Assembly: GCA_044867645.1 (NCBI GenBank)
Contig: JBIOVI010000025.1
Location: 1 to 64,000 of the forward strand
Reading direction: 5' to 3'
Source of the DNA: VRUE01 sp044867645
GTDB taxonomy: Bacteria; Actinomycetota; Thermoleophilia; Solirubrobacterales; 70-9
Length of the DNA stretch: 64,000 nt
Below the pieces are notes generated by a model. It saw nothing but the letters and a program-made list of their open reading frames with translations. It ran no database searches and was not told where the DNA came from. The translations under genes and the position numbers were made by a program. Below, piece by piece: positions 25,833 to 34,542 of the stretch. Numbering within the stretch: position 1 is the first letter of the stretch; each line of letters starts with the position of its first letter.

Positions 25833-26959
25833 TCGCCTTCGCTCTCGCCTTCTGGATCGGCCTCGCGCTGATCCTCTACACGCACCTCGGCTACCCGCTT
25901 GCGCTGCGCGCCCTGGTCGCCCTGCGGCGCCACCCCACCCTCAGCCCCGGCACCTGGGAGGAGCCGCCGCGGGTCTCCCTCATCGTCGCCGCCTTCGACG
26001 AGGAGGAGGTGATCGCCGCCAAGGTCGCCAACGCGCTTGCGCTCGACTACCCCCGCGAGCGGCTCGAGCTGATCGTCGCCTCGGACGGTTCCGCCGACGC
26101 CACCGTCGAGCGAGCCCGCGCGGCCGGCGCGGATCTCGTGCTCGACCTGCCGCGGGGCGGCAAGGTGGCCGCCCAGAATGCCGCCGCCGAGCGCGCCTCC
26201 GGCGAGATCCTCGCCTTCTCCGACGCCAACAGCGTCTGGGCGCCAGACGCGCTCCGTCACCTGGTCGAGCCCTTCGCAGACCCAGCGGTCGGTTACGCCT
26301 GCGGCCAGGTCCGCTTTCTCGATTCGGGCGGGAGCAACCTCGAGGGGTCCTACTGGCGCTACGAGATGGCGGTGCGGGAGATGGAGTCCGGCCTGGCCGG
26401 GATCACCGCCGGCAACGGTGCGATCTACGCGGTGCGCAGCGCCGCCTACATCCCACTGCCTCCGGCCGGCAGTCACGATCTCTCCTTCCCCTTCCAGCTG
26501 GCGAAGGGCGGCTTGCGCTCGCTCTACGTGCCCTGGGCGAGCGCCGAGGAGAAGATGGTTCCGACCCTGGAAGGCGAGTTCGCCCGCAAGCGCCGAATGA
26601 TGGTCGGGCTCTGGGACATCGTCGTGCGAGAAGGCATGTACGCGCCGCGCCGCTACCCGCCGCTCTACGCCTTCGAGATCGCCTCGCACCGGCTGTTGCG
26701 CTACGCGACGCCTCTCCTGCACACGGTGGCGCTGGTCGCGAACCTGGCCCTGCTGGGCGAGGGCACGGTCTACGTCGTGACGCTGGCCGCCCAGCTCGCT
26801 CTTCTGGCCGGGGCGCTGCTGGGCCGGGTGCTGCCGCTGGCTCCGCTCCGGGTCGCTCGCTACTACGTGCAGACGACCGCTTCGATCGCCGCCGGCCTCT
26901 GGGACCGGATGCGTCACGGAGCCCCAGGCACCTGGGAGAAGGCCGAAGGCACCAGGTAG
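25829..26959 (+). CDS. membrane family 2 glycosyltransferase
   Basis: A 376-aa processive-type GT2. An N-terminal helix (IAFALAFWIGLALILYTHLG) precedes the catalytic domain with VSLIVAAFDEEEVIAAKV, SDGSADATV, SDANSVWAPDAL (DxD-like) and TAGNGAIYAV; then come C-terminal helices (about 285-350). The acceptor/QXXRW-like part reads FARKRRMMVGLWD. Start ATG overlaps the upstream stop, and two bases separate its stop from the sugar transferase gene, so the three genes form one unit. Confidence 0.9.
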   Translation: MIAFALAFWIGLALILYTHLGYPLALRALVALRRHPTLSPGTWEEPPRVSLIVAAFDEEEVIAAKVANALALDYPRERLELIVASDGSADATVERARAAGADLVLDLPRGGKVAAQNAAAERASGEILAFSDANSVWAPDALRHLVEPFADPAVGYACGQVRFLDSGGSNLEGSYWRYEMAVREMESGLAGITAGNGAIYAVRSAAYIPLPPAGSHDLSFPFQLAKGGLRSLYVPWASAEEKMVPTLEGEFARKRRMMVGLWDIVVREGMYAPRRYPPLYAFEIASHRLLRYATPLLHTVALVANLALLGEGTVYVVTLAAQLALLAGALLGRVLPLAPLRVARYYVQTTASIAAGLWDRMRHGAPGTWEKAEGTR

Positions 26960-26961
26960 GA

Positions 26962-27525
26962 ATGCCAAGGATTTTTGACATAGCCATTGGAGCCATTGCC
27001 CTGGTCGTCCTTTCCCCGGTCCTGCTCGCCACCGCGGTGGCGATCAAGTTAGGCAGCCGCGGTCCGGTGATTTACCGCCAGCGGCGCGTCGGCAAGGACG
27101 GCAACGAGTTCGAGCTGCTGAAGCTGCGCACGATGGCGCTCGGCTCCGACCCGGTCGGCGTCGGCAAGGTCGTCGCCCGCGACGACCCCCGCGTCACGGC
27201 CGCAGGCCGTTTCCTTCGTCGCACCTCGCTCGACGAGATCCCCAACCTCGTCAACGTCCTGCGCGGCGAGATGGCGATCGTCGGACCCCGCCCGACGATC
27301 CCGGCCCAGGTCAAGGACTACACGCCCCATCAGCATCGGCGTCACGAGGTGCGCCCGGGACTAACCGGCTGGGCCCAGGTCCAGGGCCGTGCCGGCATCC
27401 CCTGGGAGGAGCGAATCGAGCTCGACGTCGAGTACGTCGACCGCCGCAGCCTCACCCTCGATCTGCGCATCCTCGCCAAGACGGCATGGCTTCTCGTCAG
27501 CGGCCACGGCCTCGCCCCAGACTGA
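26962..27525 (+). CDS. initiating sugar-phosphate transferase (bacterial sugar transferase family)
   Basis: A 187-aa short-form polyisoprenyl-phosphate hexose-1-phosphate transferase that starts repeat-unit assembly by moving a sugar phosphate onto undecaprenyl phosphate. It has the re-entrant membrane helix (IFDIAIGAIALVVLSPVLLA), YRQRRVGKDGNEFELLKLRTM (in two parts), the catalytic region TSLDEIPNLVNVLRGEMA plus IVGPRP, and PGLTGWAQVQGR. The start ATG 26962 follows GGTAGGA. Confidence 0.94.
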   Translation: MPRIFDIAIGAIALVVLSPVLLATAVAIKLGSRGPVIYRQRRVGKDGNEFELLKLRTMALGSDPVGVGKVVARDDPRVTAAGRFLRRTSLDEIPNLVNVLRGEMAIVGPRPTIPAQVKDYTPHQHRRHEVRPGLTGWAQVQGRAGIPWEERIELDVEYVDRRSLTLDLRILAKTAWLLVSGHGLAPD

Positions 27526-27527
27526 GC

Positions 27528-27577
27528 GCTGGTTGAAGGATTGTGGAGCCTATGGGCTCCCAAATCCTTCAACCAGC
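27528..27577 (+). terminator. long hairpin after the sugar transferase gene
   Basis: GCTGGTTGAAGGATT (27528-27542) continues through TGTGGAGCC, and pairs with GGCTCC...AATCCTTCAACCAGC ending at 27577, loop TATG; about 23 bp with one small internal mismatch. The position three bases after a stop fits a terminator, but arm length is more like the palindromic elements. Confidence 0.7.
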
Positions 27578-27592
27578 ACGTAGGGTTTCGGC

Positions 27593-28135
27593 GTGACCGA
27601 GCTCACCGAGGTCAGCTTGCGCCCGTTCGAGTCCGGCGACGCCGCGGCAGTCCACCGCTGGTTCAGCAACCCTGAGGCGACGCGGACGCTGATGGAGCGG
27701 CGCGAGAGCTTTTCGTTGGAGGAGGCAGAAGCCTGGGCGCGGCGGGCGATGGACGACTCCGGCGAGGATCGCAAGTACGCGATCGTGGTCGAGGGAAATG
27801 ACGAGCCGGTCGGTTTCACGGCTCTCTACGGCCTCTTCCGGCAGACGGCACCGGAGTTGGGAGCGCTGATCGGCGACGAAGTTCGCGGCAAGGGAGTAGG
27901 CCGTCGTGCCGAGGCGCTGACCATCGCCAAGGCGTTCGACGAGTTCGGCGCCCACCGCGTCTACGGGCGTATTCCGGCCTACAACGAGGCGGCGAAGAAG
28001 GTAGTGACCAGCCTCGGCTGGCGTCACGAGGGAACGATGCGGGGTCACCTGCGGCGCGATGGGGAGCTCGCCGACTGCGAGATCTGGGGTGTGCTTCCGG
28101 ACGAGTTCCGCGCCGCCGCCGCGGATTTGCTGTGA
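27593..28135 (+). CDS. GNAT acetyltransferase (RimJ/RimL-like)
   Basis: A 180-aa GNAT starting at GTG 27593 with TELTEVSLRPFESGDAAAVH. The acetyl-CoA-binding segment is ELGALIGDEVRGKGVGRRAE and the late part is RIPAYNEAAKKVVTSLGW, as in RimJ/RimL-type enzymes that modify N-terminal or sugar amino groups. Given the polysaccharide context it might acetylate an amino sugar precursor, but a ribosomal-protein type cannot be excluded. It overlaps the FemAB-like gene by 4 bases. Confidence 0.85.
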   Translation: MTELTEVSLRPFESGDAAAVHRWFSNPEATRTLMERRESFSLEEAEAWARRAMDDSGEDRKYAIVVEGNDEPVGFTALYGLFRQTAPELGALIGDEVRGKGVGRRAEALTIAKAFDEFGAHRVYGRIPAYNEAAKKVVTSLGWRHEGTMRGHLRRDGELADCEIWGVLPDEFRAAAADLL

Positions 28136-29109
28136 GTGAGGACGTTGCGACCGCGGAGCTGATCGCCGACCGCGGGGCGGCTGTCGAGAGCGACGAGTTC
28201 TTCCGCTGCCGCGCCTTCCTCGACGCCGAGGGGGTGACCCACACGCTCCGCGTCGAAGCAGGCGACGCCGAGCTGCTGGCCCCGGTGATCGTGCGGGAGG
28301 TTCCCGGCGGCGGCGCTGCCGATGCGATCTCCCCCTACGGCTACCCCGGAATCGTCGCCGCTACCGGAATTGCCCCCGCTATGGCGGGGAAAAAGCCGCC
28401 AGCGGTCGATCCAGGCGCGGTGGACTTCTCGGCGACCGGCCTCGTCTCGCTCTTCCTCCGCCACACCCTCGACGAGCCGCCACTCTCGGGAGCCATCGAG
28501 CGCAACGTCGTCCAGATCGCCGATCCCGAGCTGTCACCGAAGAGTCGCCCCAGCGACCGCAACCAGATCAATAAGAACCGCCGCGCCGGTTACGACGTGC
28601 GCTTGCTCGCCGGCCCCGAGACCAGCGGCGAGCAGCGCGCCGCCTTCCTCGCCGCCTACGAGCAGACGATGCTCCGCGCGGGTGCCGCCAAGCGCTACTT
28701 CTTCGGCGCCGCCTACTTCGAGCGCGTTCTCGAGTCAGACCGTGCCTGGCTCGCCCTCGCCCAAGCTCCCGGCGGCGAGGTCGCAGCCGCCTCGATCGCG
28801 GTACGCAGCGACGGCTTCATCCACTACTACTTGAGCGGCAGCGCCGACGCCTACCTGCGCGATTCGCCGATGAAGAACGTCGTCGCCACCCTGGTCGAGC
28901 TCTCCACCGAGCAGGGCCTGCCGCTCAACCTCGGCGGCGGCATCTCCCGCGGCGATCGGCTGGAGGAATTCAAGCGCGGCTTCGCCAACCGCGAGCAAGC
29001 CTGGCTGACCTCGGAGATCGTTTGCGACGAAGCCGCGTATGCGCGCCTCTCAGGCGACCGCGAGAGAGCCGACTTCTTCCCCGCTTACCGGATGCCCAGC
29101 GGTAGTTAG
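28132..29109 (+). CDS. FemAB/GNAT-like acyltransferase
   Basis: A 325-aa protein with a double-GNAT pattern: the first half contains ISPYGYPGIVAAT, and the second half has KNRRAGYDVRLL, AAYEQTMLRAGAAKRYFFG, IHYYLSGSADAYLRDSPM and LNLGGGISRGDRLEEFKRGF. These are hallmarks of FemAB-related or polysaccharide biosynthesis CelD/BcsL-like acyltransferases. It may aminoacylate or acylate an envelope precursor. GTG start overlaps the GNAT stop. It converges with the DUF3105 gene with a 4-base overlap. Confidence 0.8.
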   Translation: MSEDVATAELIADRGAAVESDEFFRCRAFLDAEGVTHTLRVEAGDAELLAPVIVREVPGGGAADAISPYGYPGIVAATGIAPAMAGKKPPAVDPGAVDFSATGLVSLFLRHTLDEPPLSGAIERNVVQIADPELSPKSRPSDRNQINKNRRAGYDVRLLAGPETSGEQRAAFLAAYEQTMLRAGAAKRYFFGAAYFERVLESDRAWLALAQAPGGEVAAASIAVRSDGFIHYYLSGSADAYLRDSPMKNVVATLVELSTEQGLPLNLGGGISRGDRLEEFKRGFANREQAWLTSEIVCDEAAYARLSGDRERADFFPAYRMPSGS

Positions 29110-29891
29110 CCGCTCGCCGGTTCCAGCGGCGTCGGGCCTTTGAGGCTGAAGGCGTTCGCCGGCTCTCCGCCGTAGCGCCCCCAGGTGGCTTTGCCGAAGT
29201 CGCGGATCGCGTCGAGCGTGATGTCGCCCTTGTATTCCGGGCAGCCGATCAGGTTGGTCCAGGTCGTCGCCGCGACCTCGTAGTCCATGTTCTCGTTGGG
29301 GAAGAGCAGCGCTCCCCCGTACATCGTGTCGTAGAGGCCCTTGAGCGCGAGCTGGTCCTCTTCGGGCAGGTCCGGGCTGTACTGAATCGCCATGCGGCCG
29401 TGCTCGAGCGCGTGGACCACGAAGATTTCCTTGGGCATCTCGCTGTAGGCGCCGTCCGCCTCCTGGTAGGGCGCTTCGACATGGTTGCCTGACGTCGGTG
29501 GATTGGTTTTGTAGTCGGGCGTCGCAGCCGTCGGCGGGATGTGGGTGTGGCCCTCGTCCTTCAGCTTGAGCCGCAGGTCGCAGTCGGCCTGTTTCGCTGC
29601 TTGTTTCAGGTTCGTCACTTTGACCGCGGCCGGCGCAGCCCCCTCGCGGCCGTCCGGCTCGACTTCGTTGGTCGAGCCGCTCGCCTGGTTGATGTGAGCC
29701 TCGCTGCTGCCGCCACCGCCGCCGGAGGAGGCGATCGCGGCGACGATTCCAACCAGAACGGCAAGGCCGATGATGCCCGCGATGCCGTAGACAGCGAACA
29801 CACGTCGCTTCTCCGATTTTGCCTGGCCAGACTCGCGTTCCTGCCGGGCCTGGCGGAGCCGCTCCCTCTCTTCCTCCCTGCGATTGGCCAT
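29106..29891 (-). CDS. DUF3105 membrane protein
   Basis: A 261-aa protein: a highly charged cytoplasmic N-terminus (MANRREEERERLRQARQERE), one membrane helix (AVYGIAGIIGLAVLVGIVAA), and an outside DUF3105 domain (about 120-255) with GHTHIPPTAATPDYKTNPP, TSGNHVE, VHALEHGRMAIQY and a C-terminal FSLKGPTPLEPASG. Conserved His residues (HTH, NH, HALEH) suggest metal binding. The family has no established function. Confidence 0.87.
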   Translation of the reverse strand: MANRREEERERLRQARQERESGQAKSEKRRVFAVYGIAGIIGLAVLVGIVAAIASSGGGGGSSEAHINQASGSTNEVEPDGREGAAPAAVKVTNLKQAAKQADCDLRLKLKDEGHTHIPPTAATPDYKTNPPTSGNHVEAPYQEADGAYSEMPKEIFVVHALEHGRMAIQYSPDLPEEDQLALKGLYDTMYGGALLFPNENMDYEVAATTWTNLIGCPEYKGDITLDAIRDFGKATWGRYGGEPANAFSLKGPTPLEPASG

Positions 29892-29900
29892 TTGCGCCCC

Positions 29901-30752
29901 TTATCCTGCCACAGCCGTGGCGCTTCGCCCGTTGCCGTTGGTACCCGTAAGGGGAGTCATGGGCGTCCAGACCTCGTCCAGGAACAGCGCCAGCTCCTCG
30001 GTGAGGCGCCGCGGCGCGACCCTCCACTCGAAGATCGAGGTCGCCTCGACGAGCCGGGCGTCTCGTAGCTCCTCGATCAGCATTCCCGAGTCGCTGAACG
30101 GGTGCAGGGGGTCGCGCGGATGGCCGACGACGAGGGTCGGATGCTCAATCAGGCGGCGCAGCTCGCGGCCGGGCGCCGTCTCGCCCAGAAGCAGTCCCTC
30201 GAGCACGGCGATGGACGGCTCTGGCCGCCGTCGCGCCCAGTCGAGCGCGATGTCGAGCAGGAAGTTGGTGCGCGGGACCAGCGAGGCGAGCCGGGAGCTG
30301 AGCTCGAAGACCGGTCGTCCCACGCGCAGTCCGAGGAGGACCGGGGCGAAGATCGCGGCAACGGCGGCCAGCGCGTTGTCGAGCACCGGCATCTCCACGA
30401 ACAATCCCTTGACCCGCTCCGGATGCCGCACCGCCAGCTCCAGCGCCACGTTGGCGCCGAGCGAAGTCCCGCCGATCGCCGCTTGCTCCAGCCCCAGGCG
30501 GTCGAGCAGCGCGACGACCTGCTCGGCGAAGAGCGGCATCGAGTAAAGGCGCAGATCGCCGGGCTGGTCCGAGCGACCGTGGCCGAGCAGATCGATGCAG
30601 ATCACCCGGTTGCCGCGCTCGGCCAGAGCTGGCCCCAGCGGCTCGAACATGCGGCGGTTCATCAGCAGCCCGTGGATGAGGACGAGCGGCCGCTCTCCGT
30701 CGCCGTAATCGTCGAAGCCGATCCGGTATCCCTGGTAGCTCAACTCGGCCAT
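29901..30752 (-). CDS. alpha/beta hydrolase
   Basis: A 283-aa alpha/beta hydrolase. ATG 30752 (MAELSYQGYRIGFDDYG) is the family-like start; a GTG at 30797 would overlap the end of metF. The oxyanion segment LVLIHGLLMN and the nucleophile elbow GGTSLGANVAL (Ser in GTSLG) are visible, with VVGHPRDPLHPF as the likely acid/histidine region. The substrate is unknown. It lies 28 bases downstream of metF, in the same direction. Confidence 0.87.
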   Translation of the reverse strand: MAELSYQGYRIGFDDYGDGERPLVLIHGLLMNRRMFEPLGPALAERGNRVICIDLLGHGRSDQPGDLRLYSMPLFAEQVVALLDRLGLEQAAIGGTSLGANVALELAVRHPERVKGLFVEMPVLDNALAAVAAIFAPVLLGLRVGRPVFELSSRLASLVPRTNFLLDIALDWARRRPEPSIAVLEGLLLGETAPGRELRRLIEHPTLVVGHPRDPLHPFSDSGMLIEELRDARLVEATSIFEWRVAPRRLTEELALFLDEVWTPMTPLTGTNGNGRSATAVAG

Positions 30753-30780
30753 ACCGGTCAACCAGTCTAGACGTCTGTTG

Positions 30781-31704
30781 CTAACTGCTCGCCTCACCGA
30801 CGGCGTCGGCTGGGGCGCCTCGCGTCCGCTCCCAAGGCCGCGACGCGTGCAGCGCTCCGAGCACCGCGCGCGTCGCCGGCGCCCTGTTCAGGGCATAGAA
30901 GTGGATTCCCGGCGCGCCGGCGATCAAGAGCTCGGCGCACTGCTGCGCCGCGTAAGCGACTCCCAGCTCGAACTCCGCTCGCTCGTCCCCCTCCGCTGCC
31001 TGGAATGCCGCTTCGAGTCGGGACGGGATCGAGGCGTCGCAGAGATCGCAGATCCGCTTCGTCTGCGCGAAGCTGGCGACCGGGATCACCCCGGCCAGGA
31101 TCGGTACGTCGATCCCCTTCTCGCGCGCCGCGGCGACGAAGTCGAAGTAGACCTGGTTGTCGAAGAAGAGCTGCGTGATCAGGAAGGAGGCCCCTGCCTC
31201 CACCTTCGTCTTCAGGTAGGCCAGGTCGGTGTCGAGGTCGGGCGCCTCCGGGTGCACCTCCGGGAAGCAGGCGCCGCCGACGGCGAAGTCCCAGCCGGCG
31301 GCGATGAAGGCGGTCAGCTCGGCGGCGCTGCCCAGGCCGCCCTCGGGCTGGACGAAGTCGGGCTGCCCGCGCGGCGGGTCGCCGCGCAGGGCGAAGACGT
31401 TCTCGATCCCGGCCGCGGCGATCCGGTCGAGCGTCTCCGAGAGTCCCTCGGTGGTCTCGCCGACGCAGCTCAGATGGGCCATCGTCTCGAGTCCGAGATC
31501 CTCCTTCAGCGCCCTGGTGATCTCCACCGTCCCGTCGCGGGTCGAGCCGCCGGCACCGTAGGTCACCGAGACGAAGTCGGGCTCCAGCTCGCCTAGCGAG
31601 CGCGCCGTCGCAAACAGCTGCTCCGTCGCCTGCTCGGTCTTCGGCGGGAAGAACTCGACCGAGAAGAGCGGCCGCTTCGAGGCGAGGATGTCGTCGATGC
31701 GCAT
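30781..31704 (-). CDS. metF: methylenetetrahydrofolate reductase
   Basis: A 307-aa FAD-dependent TIM-barrel enzyme that reduces 5,10-methylene-THF to 5-methyl-THF for methionine synthesis. Motifs: FSVEFFPPKTEQA (catalytic Glu), SVTYGAGGSTRDGT, HLSCVGET, FALRGDPPRG (FAD site) and LITQLFFDNQVYFDFV. The length matches bacterial MetF. Its upstream region (31705-32227) has no recognisable methionine-type riboswitch. Confidence 0.96.
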   Translation of the reverse strand: MRIDDILASKRPLFSVEFFPPKTEQATEQLFATARSLGELEPDFVSVTYGAGGSTRDGTVEITRALKEDLGLETMAHLSCVGETTEGLSETLDRIAAAGIENVFALRGDPPRGQPDFVQPEGGLGSAAELTAFIAAGWDFAVGGACFPEVHPEAPDLDTDLAYLKTKVEAGASFLITQLFFDNQVYFDFVAAAREKGIDVPILAGVIPVASFAQTKRICDLCDASIPSRLEAAFQAAEGDERAEFELGVAYAAQQCAELLIAGAPGIHFYALNRAPATRAVLGALHASRPWERTRGAPADAVGEASS

Positions 31705-32227
31705 CCGCTCAGCGTAAACCGTGCGGTGCTACGCCGATCCCCGCATAGAGCCAGAAGGCACCAGTCCCTGGGCGAAGCTACCGAGCGCGAAGTCGTGCTT
31801 GATGAAGAGCAGGGCCCCGGCGATGACGCCGGGAGCCAATTTCTCCGTACTTTGCGAGATCGGCGTCGGGATACCCCTGGACGCGGGGGAAGTGGCGGGC
31901 TAAGTTGCCTTTGCGACTGGGAAAGACAGGCCCCGCGGAAGCCAGCGGGACACCGTCTTGAAGGTGGCGCAAGGAGCTTCTAGCGCGAAGGCTACGCGCA
32001 GGCAGGCTGCGAGCGCCATCCCCGGTCGCGTTTTACGTTCGCGTCCGCGGGCGTCTCTAGCGTGAGCCGCCGGTCATCCAGCGCCTGCCCTCGATGACCG
32101 CGGCGCGCCGGGGCGCACCGGGAGTAGGGCGTCGCCGGCGAGGCCCGGAGGTTCGCTGCGACTAGCCCGCCCGCTCCCACCGCAGCTTTCGGGCGGTTTG
32201 GCGCCCTATGGGAGGATGGCCGGCGCC
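31705..32227. other. 523-base stretch without a convincing gene
   Basis: Only short overlapping frames exist here. On the minus strand, two frames joined by a one-base shift near 31,850 read LARHFPRVQGYPDADLAKYG and then KLAPGVIAGALLFIKHDFAL, ending GLVPSGSMRGSA; this looks like a decayed membrane protein, but the family is not recognised. No tRNA or riboswitch pattern was seen. The remaining part (about 31,990-32,200) shows nothing distinctive. Confidence 0.4.
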
Positions 32228-32980
32228 ATGACGGATGAACTGCGCTACGAGCGGGTGGGGGCCGCGGCCGTCCTCACCATCGACCGCTCCGAGCGGCGCA
32301 ACGCGATCGACGCGGCTGCCGCGGAGCGGTTCCGGCAGGGGCTGCGGGAATTCGAGAGCGACGACGATGCCCGCGTGCTCGTTCTCACCGGCGCCGGCGG
32401 CGAGGCCTTCTGCGCCGGCGCCGACCTCAAAGCGATGAACCTCGACGTCAGCAATCCCGACGGGCCGATGGGACCGACCCGCCTCACGCCGGCCAAGCCG
32501 GCGATCGCGGCGGTCGACGGCTGGTGCTTGGCCGGGGGGGTCGAGTTGGCCCTCTGGTGCGATATGCGGATCGCCACCCCCCAGTCGACCTTCGGCCTCT
32601 TCGAGCGACGCTGGGGGGTCCCGCTGCTCGACGGTGGCACTCAGCGACTGCCGCGCGTGGTCGGGATGGGCCGCGCGCTCGAGCTGATCCTCACGGGCCG
32701 GCCGGTAAAAGCGGATGAGGCGAAGGAGATCGGTTTGGTCAACGAGCTGGTCGAGCCCGGCCGCCACTTAGACCGTGCCCTGGAGCTGGCCGAGCGAATC
32801 GCCAGCTTCCCCCAAGAGACGATGCTCGCCGACCGCCGCGCCGCAATAGAAGGCTTCGGCCAACCCCTAGCCGACGGCCTAGCCCTAGAGGCAAAGCTCG
32901 GCAACCAGGTCCTCGACATAGCCGTCCAAGGCGCAGCCCGCTTCGCTTCGGGAGAGGGTCGTCACGGGAAAGGCGTCTGA
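32228..32980 (+). CDS. enoyl-CoA hydratase/isomerase family protein
   Basis: A 250-aa crotonase-fold protein starting at ATG 32228 (MTDELRYERVGAAAVLTIDR). The oxyanion-hole segments are GEAFCAGADLKAM and DGWCLAGGVELALWCDMRIA, and a catalytic-type Glu is in FGLFERRWGVPL. The C-terminus is of normal length. Hydration of an enoyl-CoA in fatty acid or amino acid breakdown is the usual role, but the exact substrate is not predictable. GGGAGG lies 13 bases upstream of the start. A TetR array begins just downstream on the opposite strand. Confidence 0.9.
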   Translation: MTDELRYERVGAAAVLTIDRSERRNAIDAAAAERFRQGLREFESDDDARVLVLTGAGGEAFCAGADLKAMNLDVSNPDGPMGPTRLTPAKPAIAAVDGWCLAGGVELALWCDMRIATPQSTFGLFERRWGVPLLDGGTQRLPRVVGMGRALELILTGRPVKADEAKEIGLVNELVEPGRHLDRALELAERIASFPQETMLADRRAAIEGFGQPLADGLALEAKLGNQVLDIAVQGAARFASGEGRHGKGV

Positions 32981-32997
32981 TCGGGACCCTCCGACGG

Positions 32998-33690
32998 CTA
33001 CCCGTCGCGCGTAACGACCCGCCGCATCTCGTCTTCGGCCGCTTCCGGGCCCAGATAAGGCATCAGCACCGCGAAGACCAGGTCGGGAAGGATTCGCTTC
33101 AGCTCGGGGCCGCGGCCGGCGCGAACCTCGTCGAAGATCATCGAGGTGGCGCCGCCGACGGCGAAGCGGGCGGTGTCGGCGGGCAACGCGTCGCCCTGTC
33201 CGGAGTAAGTGCGGCCCTCCTCGAGGAAGGGCGTGAAGCGGGCCAGCGCCGCCCGGTAGCGCTCGCGAGCGTCGTCGCCCGCCGCGGTCACCTCGACCAT
33301 CGCCATCCGCGCGATGTCAGCCTCAACCGAGAGCAGCTCTACCAGCGCCCCCAGCCCGGCCGCGATCTGCTCCGGCCAGGGCTCGTCGGCGGCCGCCTCG
33401 AAGGCGGCGGTCACGTGGGCGACCAACACGTCGAAGACGGCGTCGTAAGCCTCGAGGAAGCAGGCGGCCTTGTCCTCGAACATCTCGTAGAAGGTCTCCT
33501 CCGAGACCCCCGCGAACTCGACCACGTCCGCCACGGTTGTCGCCTCGTAGCCCTTGGCTGCCGAGACCCTGACGATCGCCTCCAACAGGCGCTCGCGCTG
33601 CGACCGGACCGCGTATGCGCGTGGCAATCCTTGGTGGCCGTTTGACGCTTGTTGAGGATTCGAAGTGGATGGCGAATCCATCCCACTCAA
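32998..33690 (-). CDS. TetR-family transcriptional regulator (array member 1)
   Basis: A 230-aa regulator. HTH at about residues 30-75: RLLEAIVRVSAAKGYEATTV, ADVVEFAGVSEETFYEMFED. It carries the array's shared pattern: a short arm with GLPRAY before the HTH, and the C-terminal ILPDLVFAVLMPYLGPEAA. A palindrome (GGATGG, CGAAT, CCATCC; 33667-33683) overlaps its start and may be its own operator. The ligand is unknown. It is convergent with the enoyl-CoA hydratase. Confidence 0.88.
   Translation of the reverse strand: MSGMDSPSTSNPQQASNGHQGLPRAYAVRSQRERLLEAIVRVSAAKGYEATTVADVVEFAGVSEETFYEMFEDKAACFLEAYDAVFDVLVAHVTAAFEAAADEPWPEQIAAGLGALVELLSVEADIARMAMVEVTAAGDDARERYRAALARFTPFLEEGRTYSGQGDALPADTARFAVGGATSMIFDEVRAGRGPELKRILPDLVFAVLMPYLGPEAAEDEMRRVVTRDG
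33667..33683. promoter_or_regulatory. candidate TetR operator palindrome
   Basis: GGATGG (33667-33672) and CCATCC (33678-33683) with a 5-base spacer, lying inside the first codons of the TetR gene that starts at 33690. This is the position expected for autorepression, or the sign that translation starts a little downstream. Confidence 0.4.
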
Positions 33691-33728
33691 TGTAGGGCAG
33701 GATCCGCGACCTGTCCAACCTCCGCGCG

Positions 33729-34427
33729 CTAGGCCCGAGCGGCCTGCATCTCGGCGCTCGCGGCCTCCGCTCCGAAGTAGGGGAGCACCGCGAAGTACAT
33801 GAACTCCGGCAGCAGACCGCGGAAGCCCTCGGTTGCCCCGGTGGAGAGCCGAGAGTGGACCACCGCGTGGATGCCGGCGACGATGCCCTCCGGCGCGATC
33901 TGCGGCGGCGACTCGGACTCGTCCGCCTCCAGGCGTGCCAGATCGATGAAATCGGCCACTCTTTTCATCGCTTCGGCGCGTCTTGCCAGCGCTTCGGGAC
34001 CCGCGGCGTGGACCTCGACGATGATTCCGCGGCCGACGTCGGGCTCGGCGTCGAGGTAGTCGAGCAGCGCGCCGAGGCCGGCGCGCAACTTCCCTCGCCA
34101 GCTGTCCTCGCTCGCCGCCGCCTTCTTCACCAGCGCTTCGAGCCGGGCGACTCCGGCGTCGAACGCCGCCAGGTAGCAGCTGTCCTTGTCGGCGAAGTTG
34201 TCGTAGAAGGCCTGCCTGTAAAGCCCGGTACGGCCGAGAACCGTGCGTACGGAAGTCGCGTCGTAGCCCTCCGCCCCAACCGCCTCGAGCATTCCGTCGA
34301 GGATCTTTTCGCGCTTCGGGGAGTTCACCAGCTCAAGCCGGGGAGCGAGGGGAAATGCTTCCACTTCCCTGATCGAGCCGGTCCCCTCAGCCCCTGCCTG
34401 GACCTTGGATACGGCCTGCTTCCCCAT
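33729..34427 (-). CDS. TetR-family transcriptional regulator (array member 2)
   Basis: A 232-aa regulator; ATG 34427 is chosen because AAGGAAGGGG lies 5 bases upstream, while ATG 34445 has none. HTH about 40-85: KILDGMLEAVGAEGYDATSV, RTVLGRTGLYRQAFYDNFAD. The C-terminal LLPEFMYFAVLPYFGAEAA matches the other array members. An N-terminal extension (MGKQAVSKVQAGAEGTGSI) precedes the HTH. Divergent from array member 3, with a shared palindromic site at 34481-34496. Confidence 0.88.
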   Translation of the reverse strand: MGKQAVSKVQAGAEGTGSIREVEAFPLAPRLELVNSPKREKILDGMLEAVGAEGYDATSVRTVLGRTGLYRQAFYDNFADKDSCYLAAFDAGVARLEALVKKAAASEDSWRGKLRAGLGALLDYLDAEPDVGRGIIVEVHAAGPEALARRAEAMKRVADFIDLARLEADESESPPQIAPEGIVAGIHAVVHSRLSTGATEGFRGLLPEFMYFAVLPYFGAEAASAEMQAARA

Positions 34428-34480
34428 GGTTGCCCCTTCCTTCATGATCTAGGGAACAGGTTGTCTGGCCTCGGGTACTG

Positions 34481-34496
34481 TAGCGGTATATCGCTA
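34481..34496. promoter_or_regulatory. candidate operator between divergent tetR genes
   Basis: TAGCGGTATATCGCTA is a near-perfect 16-bp palindrome (arms TAGCG and CGCTA) with an AT-rich centre, in the 115-base region between two divergent TetR genes. The TATATC centre could be part of a -10 element, so binding here would block transcription. Confidence 0.5.
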
Positions 34497-34542
34497 ATCC
34501 GTCCAGCTTGAATCTAGGCGGTCGGCGAGTAGCCTGGAATCC

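Noticed and set aside
25759..26961. Long upstream extension of the sugar transferase frame
   Set aside because: The extension is a shadow of the GT2 gene; the family N-terminus starts at ATG 26962.
31705..32100. Cobalamin or SAM riboswitch upstream of metF
   Set aside because: The short matches such as GCCACT are isolated; neither the B12-box nor SAM-type conserved core could be laid out on the minus strand.
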